A DNA stretch of 64,000 nucleotides, from positions 175,270-239,269 of the forward strand of contig JAIXUS010000045.1 of NCBI GenBank assembly GCA_027483445.1, in the 5' to 3' direction. The notes beneath the pieces are model-generated. The model saw only the letters and a list, made by a program, of their open reading frames with translations. It had not been told where the DNA came from and searched no databases. A program made the translations under genes and the position numbers. Below are positions 40,685 to 49,643 of the stretch, piece by piece. The first letter of the stretch is position 1. Each line of letters begins with the position of its first letter. This DNA comes from Bacteroidota bacterium (GTDB taxonomy: Bacteria > Bacteroidota > Bacteroidia > M30B66).

Positions 40685-42955
40685 TCAATCGTCTCGGTAC
40701 GGATAGCCGCCACCGATATGAGGCTTAGGTCGTAGACTGATGCCCGCGATTGCGCGCGCACCGCCATGCAGTCGGCACTTCTCGAACTTGCGGGTCGACA
40801 TCAACTCGGAGAACCGTTTGATCGAGCCGACGTACTCGCCAGCACGCTCAGCCCATTCACGCCAATCGGTAAACAGATCTGAGACGCCTTCGCGATGGGT
40901 CTTGCTCAAGATGCAGCGCTCTTCAATCCATTGACCCAAAGCGTCTTCCGCTTCGAAATACTCTTCGGTTGCAGAGACCACGCACTCGGGTGGACGCAGG
41001 CCATCGCGTTGCCAGGCCAGGCATCCTTCGACCGCCCAGGCCAAAATACCGTCACGCTCCGCGTACAGTTTCTCGGTCAGCTTGCCGTCACGCCTCTCAG
41101 GCGGGATCGTCACCGTGAAGGGGATAAGGTGCAGACGCCGCTTCATGGCCTCGTCCACATTGCGGATTGAGGGCTTGTGGTTGCCCGCAATGAGCAACTT
41201 GAACTGCGGGATGTACTCAAAGAAGTCTTGACGCATAAAGCGCGCCGACACCTTGTCACCACCCGTGATGGCCTTGACCTTGGACTCGTTCCAACGCCTG
41301 CCTTGCTCGGTTTCCACTGATGCCACGAAACGTGCGCCGCGCAGACCAGCCAGGTCGGTTGGGTGGCGGTCACCTCGAGCATCCATGAACGTGTCCATGG
41401 GTGCGCTCGTGGCGTAGTCGCCCAAGATGCTGGCCAAGGTGTTCACGAACACCGACTTGCCGTTCGCACCGGTTCCGTACAAGAAGAACAATGCGTGGGC
41501 GCTGGTTGCCCCGGTCAGGCAGTAACCCGCCATGCGCTGCAAGTACTCCTGCAAGAGAAGGTCGCCGCCGGTCACATCGTTCAAGAATGCCTTCCACTGC
41601 GGGCAGTCACCCCTTGGAGTGGCCGTGGCAATCTTGGTCATGCGGTCAGCTCGGTCGTGAGGACGCGTCACGCCCACCTTGAGATTGACCACACCGCCAG
41701 GGGTGTTGAGCAAGAACAGGTCCGCGTCCCATTCCTCGGTGGTAGAGGCATGGCGGCGATCTGACCTGGCCATGCGATCGACACCGCCCACGGTGCTGCT
41801 GGCCAGCAACTTGGCGGCCAGGCGATGCGAGTCCACCTTGAGCGCAGCCTCACGACAGATGGCACGAATGAGGTGATGCGACATCAATGTCTCATCGGGC
41901 TGCCAACGGCAACCAGTCCATACCAGCCATTTGCCCCAGGCTGCGCAATATCGCCACTCATCCGCGTATCGGGAGGTGAACGCCAGCGTCAGCGCATCGT
42001 CGGTCGCCCACACCGTGGCATCCTGCGTTGTCATGGCCTTGGTGGACTTCACACACATGCGCGGGCCAGACGCAATGAACGTGTCAACGTCAAAGCTCTC
42101 GGTCAACGCATCGGCTGCATCCCATCCATCAGCCTTGTCATCCGGCGGCAAGAGCACATCGCACGAGAGAGCGCCAGCGTCCAATACCGCCTGCGCCGCT
42201 GCCATCGCGTACTCCCAGCCCGGCTTATCCCGATCAGGCCAGACCAGGACGACCTTGCCCGCCAGAAGTGACCAGTCAGTCTTGTCCACCGGTGCGTTGG
42301 CTCCGTGCATCGCCGTCGTGGCCGTGATGCCTGCGGCAATCAATGCCTGCGCACACTTTTCGCCTTCAACCAAGATCACCCGTTCGGCAGCAATCATCCC
42401 CGGCTGGTTGTAAAGCGGACGAGGATCAGGCGGAGCCATCTTGCGCCGCTTGGCATCCCAGGGACGGAACTCCTTCTTGCCTCCGGGTGGGTCATAGCGG
42501 TAGACGACGGCGATCAGGTGGCCGGTGGGATCAAAGTAGTCCCACTTGGCCGTAGCTGGTCCCAACTCATCGACCGGAGCTTCCTTCTTGGCCTTGCGGG
42601 TTTGGGTGGGCGCAGCCTGTCCAACCAGTTCAGCGGCATAGTCAAGCACCCGAGGAAAGTCAGCCTGAGCGTCAGCGCCAAGGTAGGCAGCGATCAGATC
42701 AAAGATGTCGCCGCCGTCACCAGTGGCTCGATCTGTCCAGAGCCCCGCCTTCTCCCCGTCAAGGACAACCTCGAGGCTGTCACCAGGACTGCCCAAGACG
42801 TCCCCGATCAGGAACTTGCCTCGTCGCTTCTTGCCAGCAGGGAACAATCCCGCAAGAACCGATTCGAGTCGATCAATCAGCGATGCACGCAACTGCTCTC
42901 TGGTGGCATCCGTGTCTTTGTGCGCAGGGGAGTCGTTGTCATTGAAATCAAGCAT
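40685..42955 (-). CDS. TOPRIM primase / SF3 helicase replication protein (B)
   Basis: A 756-aa homologue of 29361-31673, starting MLDFND. TOPRIM motifs are VILVEGEKCA and WPDRDKPG; SF3 helicase motifs are FFLYGTGANGKSVF, VETEQGRRW, IAGNHKPSIRN and MKRRLHLIPF. Same position, length and C-terminal tail (GGGYPYRDD versus GGYMPYRDD) as in element A. Confidence 0.92.
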   Translation of the reverse strand: MLDFNDNDSPAHKDTDATREQLRASLIDRLESVLAGLFPAGKKRRGKFLIGDVLGSPGDSLEVVLDGEKAGLWTDRATGDGGDIFDLIAAYLGADAQADFPRVLDYAAELVGQAAPTQTRKAKKEAPVDELGPATAKWDYFDPTGHLIAVVYRYDPPGGKKEFRPWDAKRRKMAPPDPRPLYNQPGMIAAERVILVEGEKCAQALIAAGITATTAMHGANAPVDKTDWSLLAGKVVLVWPDRDKPGWEYAMAAAQAVLDAGALSCDVLLPPDDKADGWDAADALTESFDVDTFIASGPRMCVKSTKAMTTQDATVWATDDALTLAFTSRYADEWRYCAAWGKWLVWTGCRWQPDETLMSHHLIRAICREAALKVDSHRLAAKLLASSTVGGVDRMARSDRRHASTTEEWDADLFLLNTPGGVVNLKVGVTRPHDRADRMTKIATATPRGDCPQWKAFLNDVTGGDLLLQEYLQRMAGYCLTGATSAHALFFLYGTGANGKSVFVNTLASILGDYATSAPMDTFMDARGDRHPTDLAGLRGARFVASVETEQGRRWNESKVKAITGGDKVSARFMRQDFFEYIPQFKLLIAGNHKPSIRNVDEAMKRRLHLIPFTVTIPPERRDGKLTEKLYAERDGILAWAVEGCLAWQRDGLRPPECVVSATEEYFEAEDALGQWIEERCILSKTHREGVSDLFTDWREWAERAGEYVGSIKRFSELMSTRKFEKCRLHGGARAIAGISLRPKPHIGGGYPYRDD

Positions 42956-43157
42956 CCGACTTCTCTCCCCCCACCTGCATCCATTCCATCAGCTCACTCA
43001 CTTTGAAGCGAACCATCTTCCCGACGCGGTAATGCGGCAGACCAAGACGCTCACGCTCTTTGGGGTGTGTGAAAAGGTACAAAGGCATCTTCAAGCAGTA
43101 GGCCGCCTCATGTGCATCGACCAGCTTTTCGCTGAGAATTTGATTAACGTCCGTCAT
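42948..43157 (-). CDS. Short HTH/excisionase-like protein, element B only
   Basis: A 69-aa AlpA/Xis-like protein: LVDAHEAAYCLKMPLYLFTHPKERERLGLPHYRVGKMVRF, shown by its pattern of HTH then wing, then SELMEWM. It overlaps the primase start by 8 bp. Proteins of this form regulate element genes or serve as recombination directionality factors. Element A has an unrelated 114-aa gene here. The start MTDVNQ (43157) is chosen; a longer form from 43205 is possible. Confidence 0.7.
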   Translation of the reverse strand: MTDVNQILSEKLVDAHEAAYCLKMPLYLFTHPKERERLGLPHYRVGKMVRFKVSELMEWMQVGGEKSDA

Positions 43158-43890
43158 TGATTTGTCTCCAGCACCGGTCCTGCCATGCGCACATCCGGCA
43201 TTCAAAATGAGTGGGGTCTTGGTAAGCGCGAGCGAGCAATTCGCCCGCGTCGGTCGCAGAGATCACCTTGAGCGCACGGTCAGACATGCGCTGCGCCAAT
43301 GCCGCATCAAAGGGCACCAACTCGGTATAGATCTCCATGCTGTCGGCATTGACTGCCGTGAAAACCGCAGGGTTTTCATGCAGCTCCAGATAGGCCTGGT
43401 ACAGCACCACCTGTGCGTGATAGATCGGCTTTGAGATCGCCAGCTTGTTTTTCTCGAGGTCACGCCAGGACTTGGAGCCAAGGCATTTGTTCTCCCACAA
43501 GGCGGGATACTTAAAGCCGTCAGGTCCACCAACGATCACACCGTCAATGTGGCCAGCCAAGCGACCATCGAGTGCCGCAAATCCGAATTGCTCGCCATTG
43601 GGTTTGGTCGTGCGCAGATCAAAGCCTGCTTGCCGCATCCACTGGATCATGCTTTCCTCTGAGAGATGGCCACGCTCAAAGATGCGAAGCAATCGACCAG
43701 GATGCTCACGACCAGGATCTACTGGAGCCTTCGCAAACTCGTACTGCAAGGCTCGCTCGCAAGAGACGCCTAAGCGCGATGCACCGAGATAACTTCTCGG
43801 ACGTTGTTCGGCCTGGCGCTTTTGCAGCCCGGCATCGATGAGCGCACTGACCTGACCCGAGATGCTGGAAGAAGAATTGAAGTCCATCAT
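43144..43890 (-). CDS. PD-(D/E)XK (Cas4/RecB-like) nuclease (B)
   Basis: A 248-aa homologue of 28245-29027. It has YLGASRLGVSCERALQYEF, GHIDGVIVGG and LWENKCLGSKSW (here ExK is ENK), and a C-terminal CRMCAWQDRCW cluster. ATG at 43890 overlaps the DUF6511 stop (ATGA). Confidence 0.85.
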   Translation of the reverse strand: MMDFNSSSSISGQVSALIDAGLQKRQAEQRPRSYLGASRLGVSCERALQYEFAKAPVDPGREHPGRLLRIFERGHLSEESMIQWMRQAGFDLRTTKPNGEQFGFAALDGRLAGHIDGVIVGGPDGFKYPALWENKCLGSKSWRDLEKNKLAISKPIYHAQVVLYQAYLELHENPAVFTAVNADSMEIYTELVPFDAALAQRMSDRALKVISATDAGELLARAYQDPTHFECRMCAWQDRCWRQINDGR

Positions 43891-44372
43891 TTCTTCTCTC
43901 CTTCCACCACCCAAGGCAAGTCATCCTCCATGTCGGCGAATGGGTGTGCCAGAGGATCAGGCGTTGGCTTCATCCCACGCACTGGCGGAAACTTCGTCTG
44001 TTCGTGATGTACCAGCATGGCATCGGTCCAGCACGTCACGATGGCATCGATAACGCGCAGGGCTTGCTCTTCGGAATATTCCCCCAGTGGTTTGTCAAAG
44101 CCAATTTCGCCTGCTGACTCACCGAATGCCTTGAGACACCTCTTCATGGAGGCCAGCTCGATATCAGAAGGATCGATCATGGGAACCTCCTTCATATCGA
44201 CTCGCCCATCGAGCACGCGCTGCCAGTTCCCGTACATCGCATGGAAGACGTCCTGACATTTTTTCGAGCAGAAAACCCAGTCGATTGGGTAGCGCCGGGG
44301 ATGGCCCACACCGTGACGGTTGTCGGTGTGGCCGAAACCCCGGGCCTGTCTGTTGCAGACCCAGCATTTCAT
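43887..44372 (-). CDS. DUF6511 zinc-binding phage protein (B)
   Basis: A 161-aa homologue of 27799-28245 with CWVCNRQARGFGHTDN and FCSKKCQDVF zinc knuckles. It lies 9 bp after the ssDNA-binding-like gene, with no helicase gene between them as there is in A. Confidence 0.75.
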   Translation of the reverse strand: MKCWVCNRQARGFGHTDNRHGVGHPRRYPIDWVFCSKKCQDVFHAMYGNWQRVLDGRVDMKEVPMIDPSDIELASMKRCLKAFGESAGEIGFDKPLGEYSEEQALRVIDAIVTCWTDAMLVHHEQTKFPPVRGMKPTPDPLAHPFADMEDDLPWVVEGEKK

Positions 44373-44381
44373 TAACCCTCC

Positions 44382-44990
44382 TTACTGAGCCCAGCTCGGT
44401 TTGCCCGAGACAGGTGCGCGCCCGGCCTGTGCAGGAGCACTGCTGGCAGGAGGTGCTTGATAGGTCGCAGCAGGACGTTGAGCGGCAGGCGCTGACGCAC
44501 GCGGATAGTCGGCCTGGTCAGGCTCCACGGCAATCTTCACCACGTTGCGAAGCTCACCGCGTCCGTCCTTTTCAACATCAATGCGTGCCACAAACTCAAT
44601 GCCATCGAGCTCGTTGAAGCCTTGGATGCGACGTGCGGTGGCTGCTTGAGGAGAATTGTCCTGCGGCTGGATATTGCGAGCAGAGTTCAGGACAGCACGA
44701 ATAAATGTGCGCCCCATGTTTCCCCAGGCAGGCCCCTTGGAGCTGTGCAAGCCGACGTTCGACCACATCTTGCGACGAGCGTATGCACCGTCCAAAATCA
44801 CGAACTCGCAGGCAAGGAAGATGCTCCCCGTCTCAAAGCTCTGGGTTGCATAGCCACCCGTCCAGCCTTGACTGGCATCGTCATGGCCACCCGGCTTGAT
44901 CGTCATTCGCACCGGAGCTACCGTGCCCTTGGGGATCAGGTCAAATGATTGTTGCTGTTCGGCATCGTTGAAATCGTTCCAAGCGGACAT
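44382..44990 (-). CDS. DUF669-like, probable ssDNA-binding phage protein (B)
   Basis: A 202-aa homologue of 25487-26107: AWNDFNDAEQQQSFDLIP, GGHDDASQGWTGGYATQS, NSARNIQPQDNSPQAATARR, with a low-complexity Ala/Pro tail ending KPSWAQ. Role inferred from linkage to the annealing-type ATPase. Confidence 0.65.
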   Translation of the reverse strand: MSAWNDFNDAEQQQSFDLIPKGTVAPVRMTIKPGGHDDASQGWTGGYATQSFETGSIFLACEFVILDGAYARRKMWSNVGLHSSKGPAWGNMGRTFIRAVLNSARNIQPQDNSPQAATARRIQGFNELDGIEFVARIDVEKDGRGELRNVVKIAVEPDQADYPRASAPAAQRPAATYQAPPASSAPAQAGRAPVSGKPSWAQ

Positions 44991-44993
44991 GGT

Positions 44994-45812
44994 TTACTCC
45001 TTGTTGTTTTGAGGTTGGGTTGCTGCTGCGCACTTCTCGATGAGTGCGAGCAGATTTGGGGGTTCGAGCATTTCGAGCTGGCCCGAACGGTCTTTGGCTG
45101 GAAAGCCATAGGGATTGAGCGTGTGCGTCACGAAGGCGCGATAGGGCGCACCGTCTTCGGCCTTGATCTCGGCCAACGTCACAACTTCATCGACGATGCC
45201 GGGCAACTCGGCAGCCGTCTTTGAGCCTTCGATTTGCGGGACGAACACCTTGCGGCTGAAGTCATCGAGGCGTTCGTCCAGGATGGCCACGAACACAACG
45301 TGCTTACCGCGAGCGTGTTGCAGATGCATCAGCGCACCGAGCATCTCGCTACCCAAAAGGCCATAGGCACCACGGGTATCGGGTTTGCCTGTTCGATCAG
45401 ACATCGCCTGCGGCTGAGTCTTGGCCCAGATCAGTGCCAGGCGTGCCAGCACAGTGATGCTGTCGACGAAATAGCAGTCGTACTTGGTCAACTGGCTCGG
45501 ATCACCGTATTGCTCACACACATGCGCGTAGTGCGCCTGCGAGTAGGGAGCTTCCGGAGGCAATGCAGGGTTCGGCCCCGCCAAGAACACGACAAGGTCA
45601 CGGAACTCCGGCCAGGTGGTTGGGCGAACGCAGTCCCCTCGCCAGTCTTTGACGGCCAGGTCACCAGCCTCAAGATCGACGAACAGCGTCTTGTCCTCTG
45701 GCAGGGTTTTGAGCTGCGTGGTTTTCCCAATGCCGCTCTTGCCAAGAAGAACAAGCTTGACGCCCTTTTTCTCGCGCAGGCGTTGATCAGCGGTAATGAT
45801 CGGAAGTGCCAT
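44994..45812 (-). CDS. AAA_24/Sak4-like phage recombination ATPase (B)
   Basis: A 272-aa homologue of 24669-25472 with Walker A GKSGIGKT and Walker B YDCYFVDSITV. Start ATG at 45812; a GTG codon 3 bp upstream is an alternative. Its start overlaps the stop of the Bro-N gene. Confidence 0.82.
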   Translation of the reverse strand: MALPIITADQRLREKKGVKLVLLGKSGIGKTTQLKTLPEDKTLFVDLEAGDLAVKDWRGDCVRPTTWPEFRDLVVFLAGPNPALPPEAPYSQAHYAHVCEQYGDPSQLTKYDCYFVDSITVLARLALIWAKTQPQAMSDRTGKPDTRGAYGLLGSEMLGALMHLQHARGKHVVFVAILDERLDDFSRKVFVPQIEGSKTAAELPGIVDEVVTLAEIKAEDGAPYRAFVTHTLNPYGFPAKDRSGQLEMLEPPNLLALIEKCAAATQPQNNKE

Positions 45813-46561
45813 CACGCCACCTCCCGCATCTCTTGGGCAACGGTCGGATTCCAGAGAATCTGGTACCCGCTGTGTCCATTGCGCGAATACGGCATGGCTT
45901 CCGCCCAGGCCTCACCAATCTCGGTCAACTCCCACTCATCGCGCTCATTGCGCACTTGCAGACCCAAGTTGGCCAGGCGCAAGTTGGTGGTTTTTGCTGA
46001 CAGGCCCACCAGCTTGCCAAGTTGAGTGGCATTCAAGGAGCAGATCGGTTCGTTGGCTGCAGGCAGCGCACGGCGCAATGTCTCAATGGCCAGTCCGGTG
46101 TTTTCATGGATGCACGTGAGGGTTGCAGCCATGGCAATGCCTGCTTTCACACCAGGAACTTTGGCAACAGCTTCACCAATCAAGAGCAACGATGTGACAC
46201 GGTCTTGCGTAGGTGCGGGCAATGCAGCGATTGCGGGTACAGCGTAGGAGCCAGTCTTTCGGATAGCAGGCAGAACTTCGTGAGTGACCCAGCGCTTGAA
46301 GCGTTTGGCCTCTGCTTTTCGGCTACCTAGCACCAGAGCGTAGAGACCGGGCTCATTGACCGTGGTCATCTCTTGGACTCCGCCAGGGGTGTGAATTGAG
46401 TTCACACCCTTTTCGTCGTCATCAAGTCGCTCGAGAGCTTTGCGATCAAGGCTGATCGTCGACAGCACATCAGCTGCCACAAACCATGGCTCACCTTGTG
46501 CATCAGTCACGATGCGCACTTGTCGACCTTCAAAATCAAATGGGGCAAGTTGCTGATTCAT
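45812..46561 (-). CDS. Bro-N antirepressor-like protein, element B only
   Basis: A 249-aa protein whose first 110 residues form a Bro-N domain: FDFEGRQVRIVTDAQGEPWFVAADVL, then GLYALVLGSRKAEAKRFKRWVTHEVLPAIRKTGSY. A C-terminal DNA-binding region follows (LNATQLGKLVGLSAKTTNLRL). Such proteins relieve phage repression. In element A the same position has an unrelated 94-aa gene. Confidence 0.85.
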   Translation of the reverse strand: MNQQLAPFDFEGRQVRIVTDAQGEPWFVAADVLSTISLDRKALERLDDDEKGVNSIHTPGGVQEMTTVNEPGLYALVLGSRKAEAKRFKRWVTHEVLPAIRKTGSYAVPAIAALPAPTQDRVTSLLLIGEAVAKVPGVKAGIAMAATLTCIHENTGLAIETLRRALPAANEPICSLNATQLGKLVGLSAKTTNLRLANLGLQVRNERDEWELTEIGEAWAEAMPYSRNGHSGYQILWNPTVAQEMREVA

Positions 46562-46563
46562 GA

Positions 46564-47043
46564 TCAGACCTCCGAGTCAGGGGAAATGTGGAAAGAGGGC
46601 TTGCCTGCCTCGACCGTGCGGGCGTCGGCGAATTGCTGCTGCAATGCAGGGGGCCAGTTCGTGTACCGGGATTCAGGCACCGACAACTTGACGTCGAGGT
46701 AGCTCTCAACTGCTTCGCCAGAGGCGACGATGCGCTCGGCAATGGTCTTGAGCTTCTTCTGATCCCAGGAGACTTTCTTGGGCAGATCGAACTTCACGTG
46801 CAAGCCATCGGCTTTGACGTGTGCGGTTCCGAAATCACGCCCTGAAGCGTTGAGGCTCTCGCGGCCCTGCGCACCGAAGCGTTGGTCCAGAGCGCCATCC
46901 AGTTTTGTGCGAGCAGCTTTGAGCCAGGCAATGGCCTGATCCAAATTGGTATCGACCTCCACCAGTTGCTGCGCAGGCAGGTTGGCTAGCTGGGAAACAG
47001 ACATCTCAGCGATGTCGGCAGGGAAAATGGACAAGTCGTTCAT
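46564..47043 (-). CDS. Gp157-like early phage protein (B)
   Basis: A 159-aa homologue of 23895-24377 with FDLPKKVSWDQKKLKTIAERI and a TVEAGKPSFHISPDSEV tail. First half helical (LVEVDTNLDQAIAWLKAARTKL). Function unknown. Confidence 0.65.
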   Translation of the reverse strand: MNDLSIFPADIAEMSVSQLANLPAQQLVEVDTNLDQAIAWLKAARTKLDGALDQRFGAQGRESLNASGRDFGTAHVKADGLHVKFDLPKKVSWDQKKLKTIAERIVASGEAVESYLDVKLSVPESRYTNWPPALQQQFADARTVEAGKPSFHISPDSEV

Positions 47044-47056
47044 CTCTGTCCTCCCT

Positions 47057-47320
47057 TCAAGCCGTCGCGCGCTCGGACGTCGAAACGTGCAGAGCGTTCT
47101 TCTCGAAATCCAAAATCATCTCGAGCGCATAACTTACGCGCTTAGACAATTTCAGGTACTTGGGACCACGACCTTCGCAGCGCCAGCGCTGAAGTGTTTT
47201 GGGGCTGATGCCCCAGCGCTGAGCCAGTTCGTTTTCGTTGAGCACCCGGCGATCTCCGGGTGACAGGGTGTTGATCGCCTCTTGGGTCGATCGGGTGAGT
47301 GAGGTTGCCGTTGCTGGCAT
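47057..47320 (-). CDS. AlpA/MerR-like HTH regulator, first gene of replication operon (B)
   Basis: An 87-aa protein with NENELAQRWGISPKTLQRWR and GPKYLKLSKRVSYALEMILDFE, homologous to 23686-23898. It has an N-terminal extension not present in A. It heads the minus-strand operon running to 39.5 kb and is preceded by a repeat-rich control region. Confidence 0.8.
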   Translation of the reverse strand: MPATATSLTRSTQEAINTLSPGDRRVLNENELAQRWGISPKTLQRWRCEGRGPKYLKLSKRVSYALEMILDFEKNALHVSTSERATA

Positions 47321-47779
47321 GAAGTACTCCTTTGACGTTGTTGAGGAACAGGTGTCATTGGAGATTTCGGGTGGCGAACATACGAGGGACCGATTGGCGA
47401 ACTACTCGGAAACTTCTGGTTCGCCAATGGCTCGCCACAAATGAAAACGGCGAGCACTTGGCTCGCCGATGGCTATTTTTCTTGGGCTTCAGGACGGTGG
47501 CTGTTCTTGCATGATTGAACCTTAGGTGACCGTGATACTCACAAATTTCAGAACAACTTAAAGCAGTCGATTTAAAAACAGTTGTTCATTTTTCACTTCT
47601 CTTTATGATCCATAGTCTTGGCAAACTCTGTCGCACGCACCTCTCTTTTACCCAAAAGCTGACCAAAGCAGCCGTGAATCTGGACGAACCACTAGCGGAC
47701 TAGGTCACCCTGTTTAACCCGGCGTCTGGTAAGCCATTGCCATAAGTTGAGAACAGCACGAACTTCTGCTGCCCCTTGG
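47321..47779. promoter_or_regulatory. Repeat-rich control region between replication operon and mer cargo
   Basis: No gene. ATTGGCGAAC (47393-47402) and GTTCGCCAAT (47419-47428) form a perfect 10-bp inverted repeat with a 16-bp spacer. Further GGCGAAC/CTCGCCA half-sites lie on both sides. CGGCGAGC (47448-47455) and GCTCGCCG (47461-47468) form a hairpin followed by a T-run near 47476. These are candidate operators for the operon's HTH regulator. The 47.5-47.75 kb part is AT-richer and featureless. Confidence 0.6.
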
Positions 47780-48001
47780 TCAGCCGCTGCAGCAACTACC
47801 TTTGCCACGCTCCTGTATCGGCGGGCAAGGCACGGTGCCGTAGGAGCAGTACACGCAGCAGTCGCCCGGCTTGGGCTTGAGTACGGCGTGACACTGCTCG
47901 CACTCGTAGAACCACTGGCAAGCGTCTGTGGGCATTGTTTCGGTCTTGGCGTGGCCGCACTCGGGGCAGGTTAGCGTCGACTCCAGGATCACTGCGGTCA
48001 C
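47780..48001 (-). CDS. GDCCVxC-domain mer-associated protein
   Basis: A 73-aa cysteine-rich protein: [41 protein letters not shown] and a terminal GSCCSG. The GDCCVxC family occurs in mercury-resistance loci and probably binds Hg(II) through its cysteines. The GTG start overlaps the merP stop (GTGA). It is the last gene of this short mer operon, in the position where merA would normally be found. Confidence 0.85.
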   Translation of the reverse strand: MTAVILESTLTCPECGHAKTETMPTDACQWFYECEQCHAVLKPKPGDCCVYCSYGTVPCPPIQERGKGSCCSG

Positions 48002-48282
48002 TTCGCCGTCCCCACCACGCTCGCCGGATACCCGGCGTCCTTGGTGGCACGCGTAAGGGCTTCGGCGCTCGTCTTCACATCGTCGAACGTCACCTTCGCC
48101 TCGCGCCGATTCAGATTGACATCGATCTTGCCGACGCCGGATACCTTGGTCAACGCCTTCTTGACGGTGATCGGGCAGGCGGCGCAATTCATGTCGGGCA
48201 AGGACAGCGTGACGGTTTGCGTGGTCGCCCAGAGGGGCGCGGCACAAGCGGTCAACGCCGCCATCGCAAGGAGCTTCTTCAT
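47998..48282 (-). CDS. merP: MerP periplasmic mercury-binding protein
   Basis: A 94-aa protein with a cleavable signal peptide ([19 protein letters not shown]) and an HMA domain with the DMNCAACP metal site (Cys33 and Cys36). It binds Hg(II) in the periplasm and passes it to MerT. It lies 12 bp downstream of merT. Confidence 0.95.
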   Translation of the reverse strand: MKKLLAMAALTACAAPLWATTQTVTLSLPDMNCAACPITVKKALTKVSGVGKIDVNLNRREAKVTFDDVKTSAEALTRATKDAGYPASVVGTAK

Positions 48283-48294
48283 GGCAGTTTCCTT

Positions 48295-48663
48295 TCAGTA
48301 AAACCAGGGTGCAACCAGCGGAAAGCCGAGCGCGATGATCACCAACGCCACCACGATCCCGAACAGCACCTTGTAGCTGCGGTTGATCTGAGGCAACGCG
48401 CAGACTTCGCCGGGTGCGCAAGCCGCGACGGGTCGCCAGATGCGCCGCCAGGCAAAGAACAGAGCGATGAGCGCCGCACCGATGAAAATCGGCCGATAGG
48501 GCTCAAGCAAGGTCAGGTTGCTGATCCACGCACCGGAGACGCCGAGCGAGATCAGCACCAAGGGGCCGAGACAGCAGGTGGATGCCAGGATGGCCGCAAG
48601 ACCGCCGGTCATCAGCGCGCCGCGTCCTCCGCCCTGAGAATCTGTTGGGGAATCTGGTTTCAT
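48295..48663 (-). CDS. merT: MerT inner-membrane mercury transporter
   Basis: A 122-aa protein with three membrane helices. The first carries the Hg-binding pair in STCCLGPL (Cys30, Cys31); the loop between helices 2 and 3 has CAPGEVC (Cys82, Cys88). It moves Hg(II) into the cytoplasm. It is the first gene of the minus-strand mer operon under MerR control. Confidence 0.95.
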   Translation of the reverse strand: MKPDSPTDSQGGGRGALMTGGLAAILASTCCLGPLVLISLGVSGAWISNLTLLEPYRPIFIGAALIALFFAWRRIWRPVAACAPGEVCALPQINRSYKVLFGIVVALVIIALGFPLVAPWFY

Positions 48664-48669
48664 GCCTTA

Positions 48670-48700
48670 AGCTTACTTCCGTACTTAAGTACGGAGTCAA
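48670..48700 (-). promoter_or_regulatory. mer operator-promoter
   Basis: On the minus strand, TTGACT (-35, 48695-48700) and TAAGCT (-10, 48670-48675) are separated by 19 bp. The spacer holds the MerR dyad CCGTACTTAAGTACGG. The overlong 19-bp spacing is the hallmark of MerR-activated promoters, which MerR-Hg untwists. Confidence 0.95.
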
Positions 48701-48705
48701 GCCCT

Positions 48706-49140
48706 ATGAATGAACTACCCGAAACACTGACCATCGGCGTCCTAGCCGAAGCCGCCGAGGTCAACGTGGAGACGATCCGCTTTTATCAGCGCAAGGGCCT
48801 GATGCAGGAGCCTGACCGGCCACTTGGCGGTATCCGTCGCTACGGGGAGCCGGATCTGGCACGCGTGCGCTTCATCAAGTCGGCCCAGCGGCTGGGGTTC
48901 AGCTTGGACGAGATCGGCGACTTGCTGAAGCTCGCTGATGGGTCGCATTGCACCGAGGCCCGCGAACAAGCTGAGCGCAAGCTGATGGATGTGCGGGGAA
49001 AAATTGCGGACTTGTTGCGCATGGAGACCGTACTGTCTGATCTTGTCTGCGCCTGCTATGAACGAAAAGAGACCGTTTCGTGCCCGCTAATCGCATCGCT
49101 GCATGGCGAAACAAACCCGGAAAGGTTGGCTACTACTTAG
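48706..49140 (+). CDS. merR: MerR mercury-responsive regulator
   Basis: A 144-aa MerR: N-terminal HTH ([24 protein letters not shown]), then the dimerisation helix, and Hg-binding cysteines at 82, 117 and 126, the same numbering as the Tn501 protein. It is divergent from merT across the shared operator. The 3' end is 30 bp from the recombinase operon of element B, so the cargo edge is close by. Confidence 0.96.
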   Translation: MNELPETLTIGVLAEAAEVNVETIRFYQRKGLMQEPDRPLGGIRRYGEPDLARVRFIKSAQRLGFSLDEIGDLLKLADGSHCTEAREQAERKLMDVRGKIADLLRMETVLSDLVCACYERKETVSCPLIASLHGETNPERLATT

Positions 49141-49169
49141 CATGCCTTATTTTTTCTGATGCGGTCCCT

Positions 49170-49643
49170 TTAAGAAATTAAAGCCAGTAGCCTCTTTTGC
49201 TCCTCCCAGTCACGTGGTATGGACTCACGCCGTCCACGGATCGTCTGCAGATTCAGATGTCGTGGCTGGGACCCATCCAGAATGGCTTCAATGATCTCCG
49301 GAGCCAAATTCGCCATGCGCAGGACCTCCGCAACCCAACCTGGCTCCAGCTTGAATGCCCGAGCAAGATCTGTCGCCGTGGCGTACTTGCCCTCATCAAG
49401 CAAGCGTTGCCAATAAAACGCCTTGCCCAGCGTTTTGATCATCGGAATGTCCATGCCGCCTGACATGACGTTCGCACTGGAGCCCGACGGTGGGGTCAAG
49501 AGCTTGCGGTTTTGTTTGCGGCGGATCGTCAGCGGGACCATCGTCACACGTTGCGCGCCATCCATGATTTGACGCGCCGTCCCACCCACTTCAATCCGCA
49601 CATTGCGCAACCTTGGGTTTCCTTGATAAGCCTCTGTCGTCAT
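49170..49643 (-). CDS. ParB/KorB-like HTH protein coupled to the recombinase (B)
   Basis: A 157-aa homologue of 21362-21844: VPLTIRRKQNRKLLTPPSG, MIKTLGKAFYWQRLLDEGKYA, DLARAFKLEPGWVAEVLRMANLAPEI, QPRHLNLQTIRGRRESIPRDW. It overlaps the recombinase stop by 4 bp, the same arrangement as in element A. Confidence 0.72.
   Translation of the reverse strand: MTTEAYQGNPRLRNVRIEVGGTARQIMDGAQRVTMVPLTIRRKQNRKLLTPPSGSSANVMSGGMDIPMIKTLGKAFYWQRLLDEGKYATATDLARAFKLEPGWVAEVLRMANLAPEIIEAILDGSQPRHLNLQTIRGRRESIPRDWEEQKRLLALIS

Noticed and set aside
47935..48705. Long N-terminal extension of merR in frame
   Set aside because: It runs antisense through merP, merT and the mer operator; the ATG at 48706 gives the standard 144-aa MerR.
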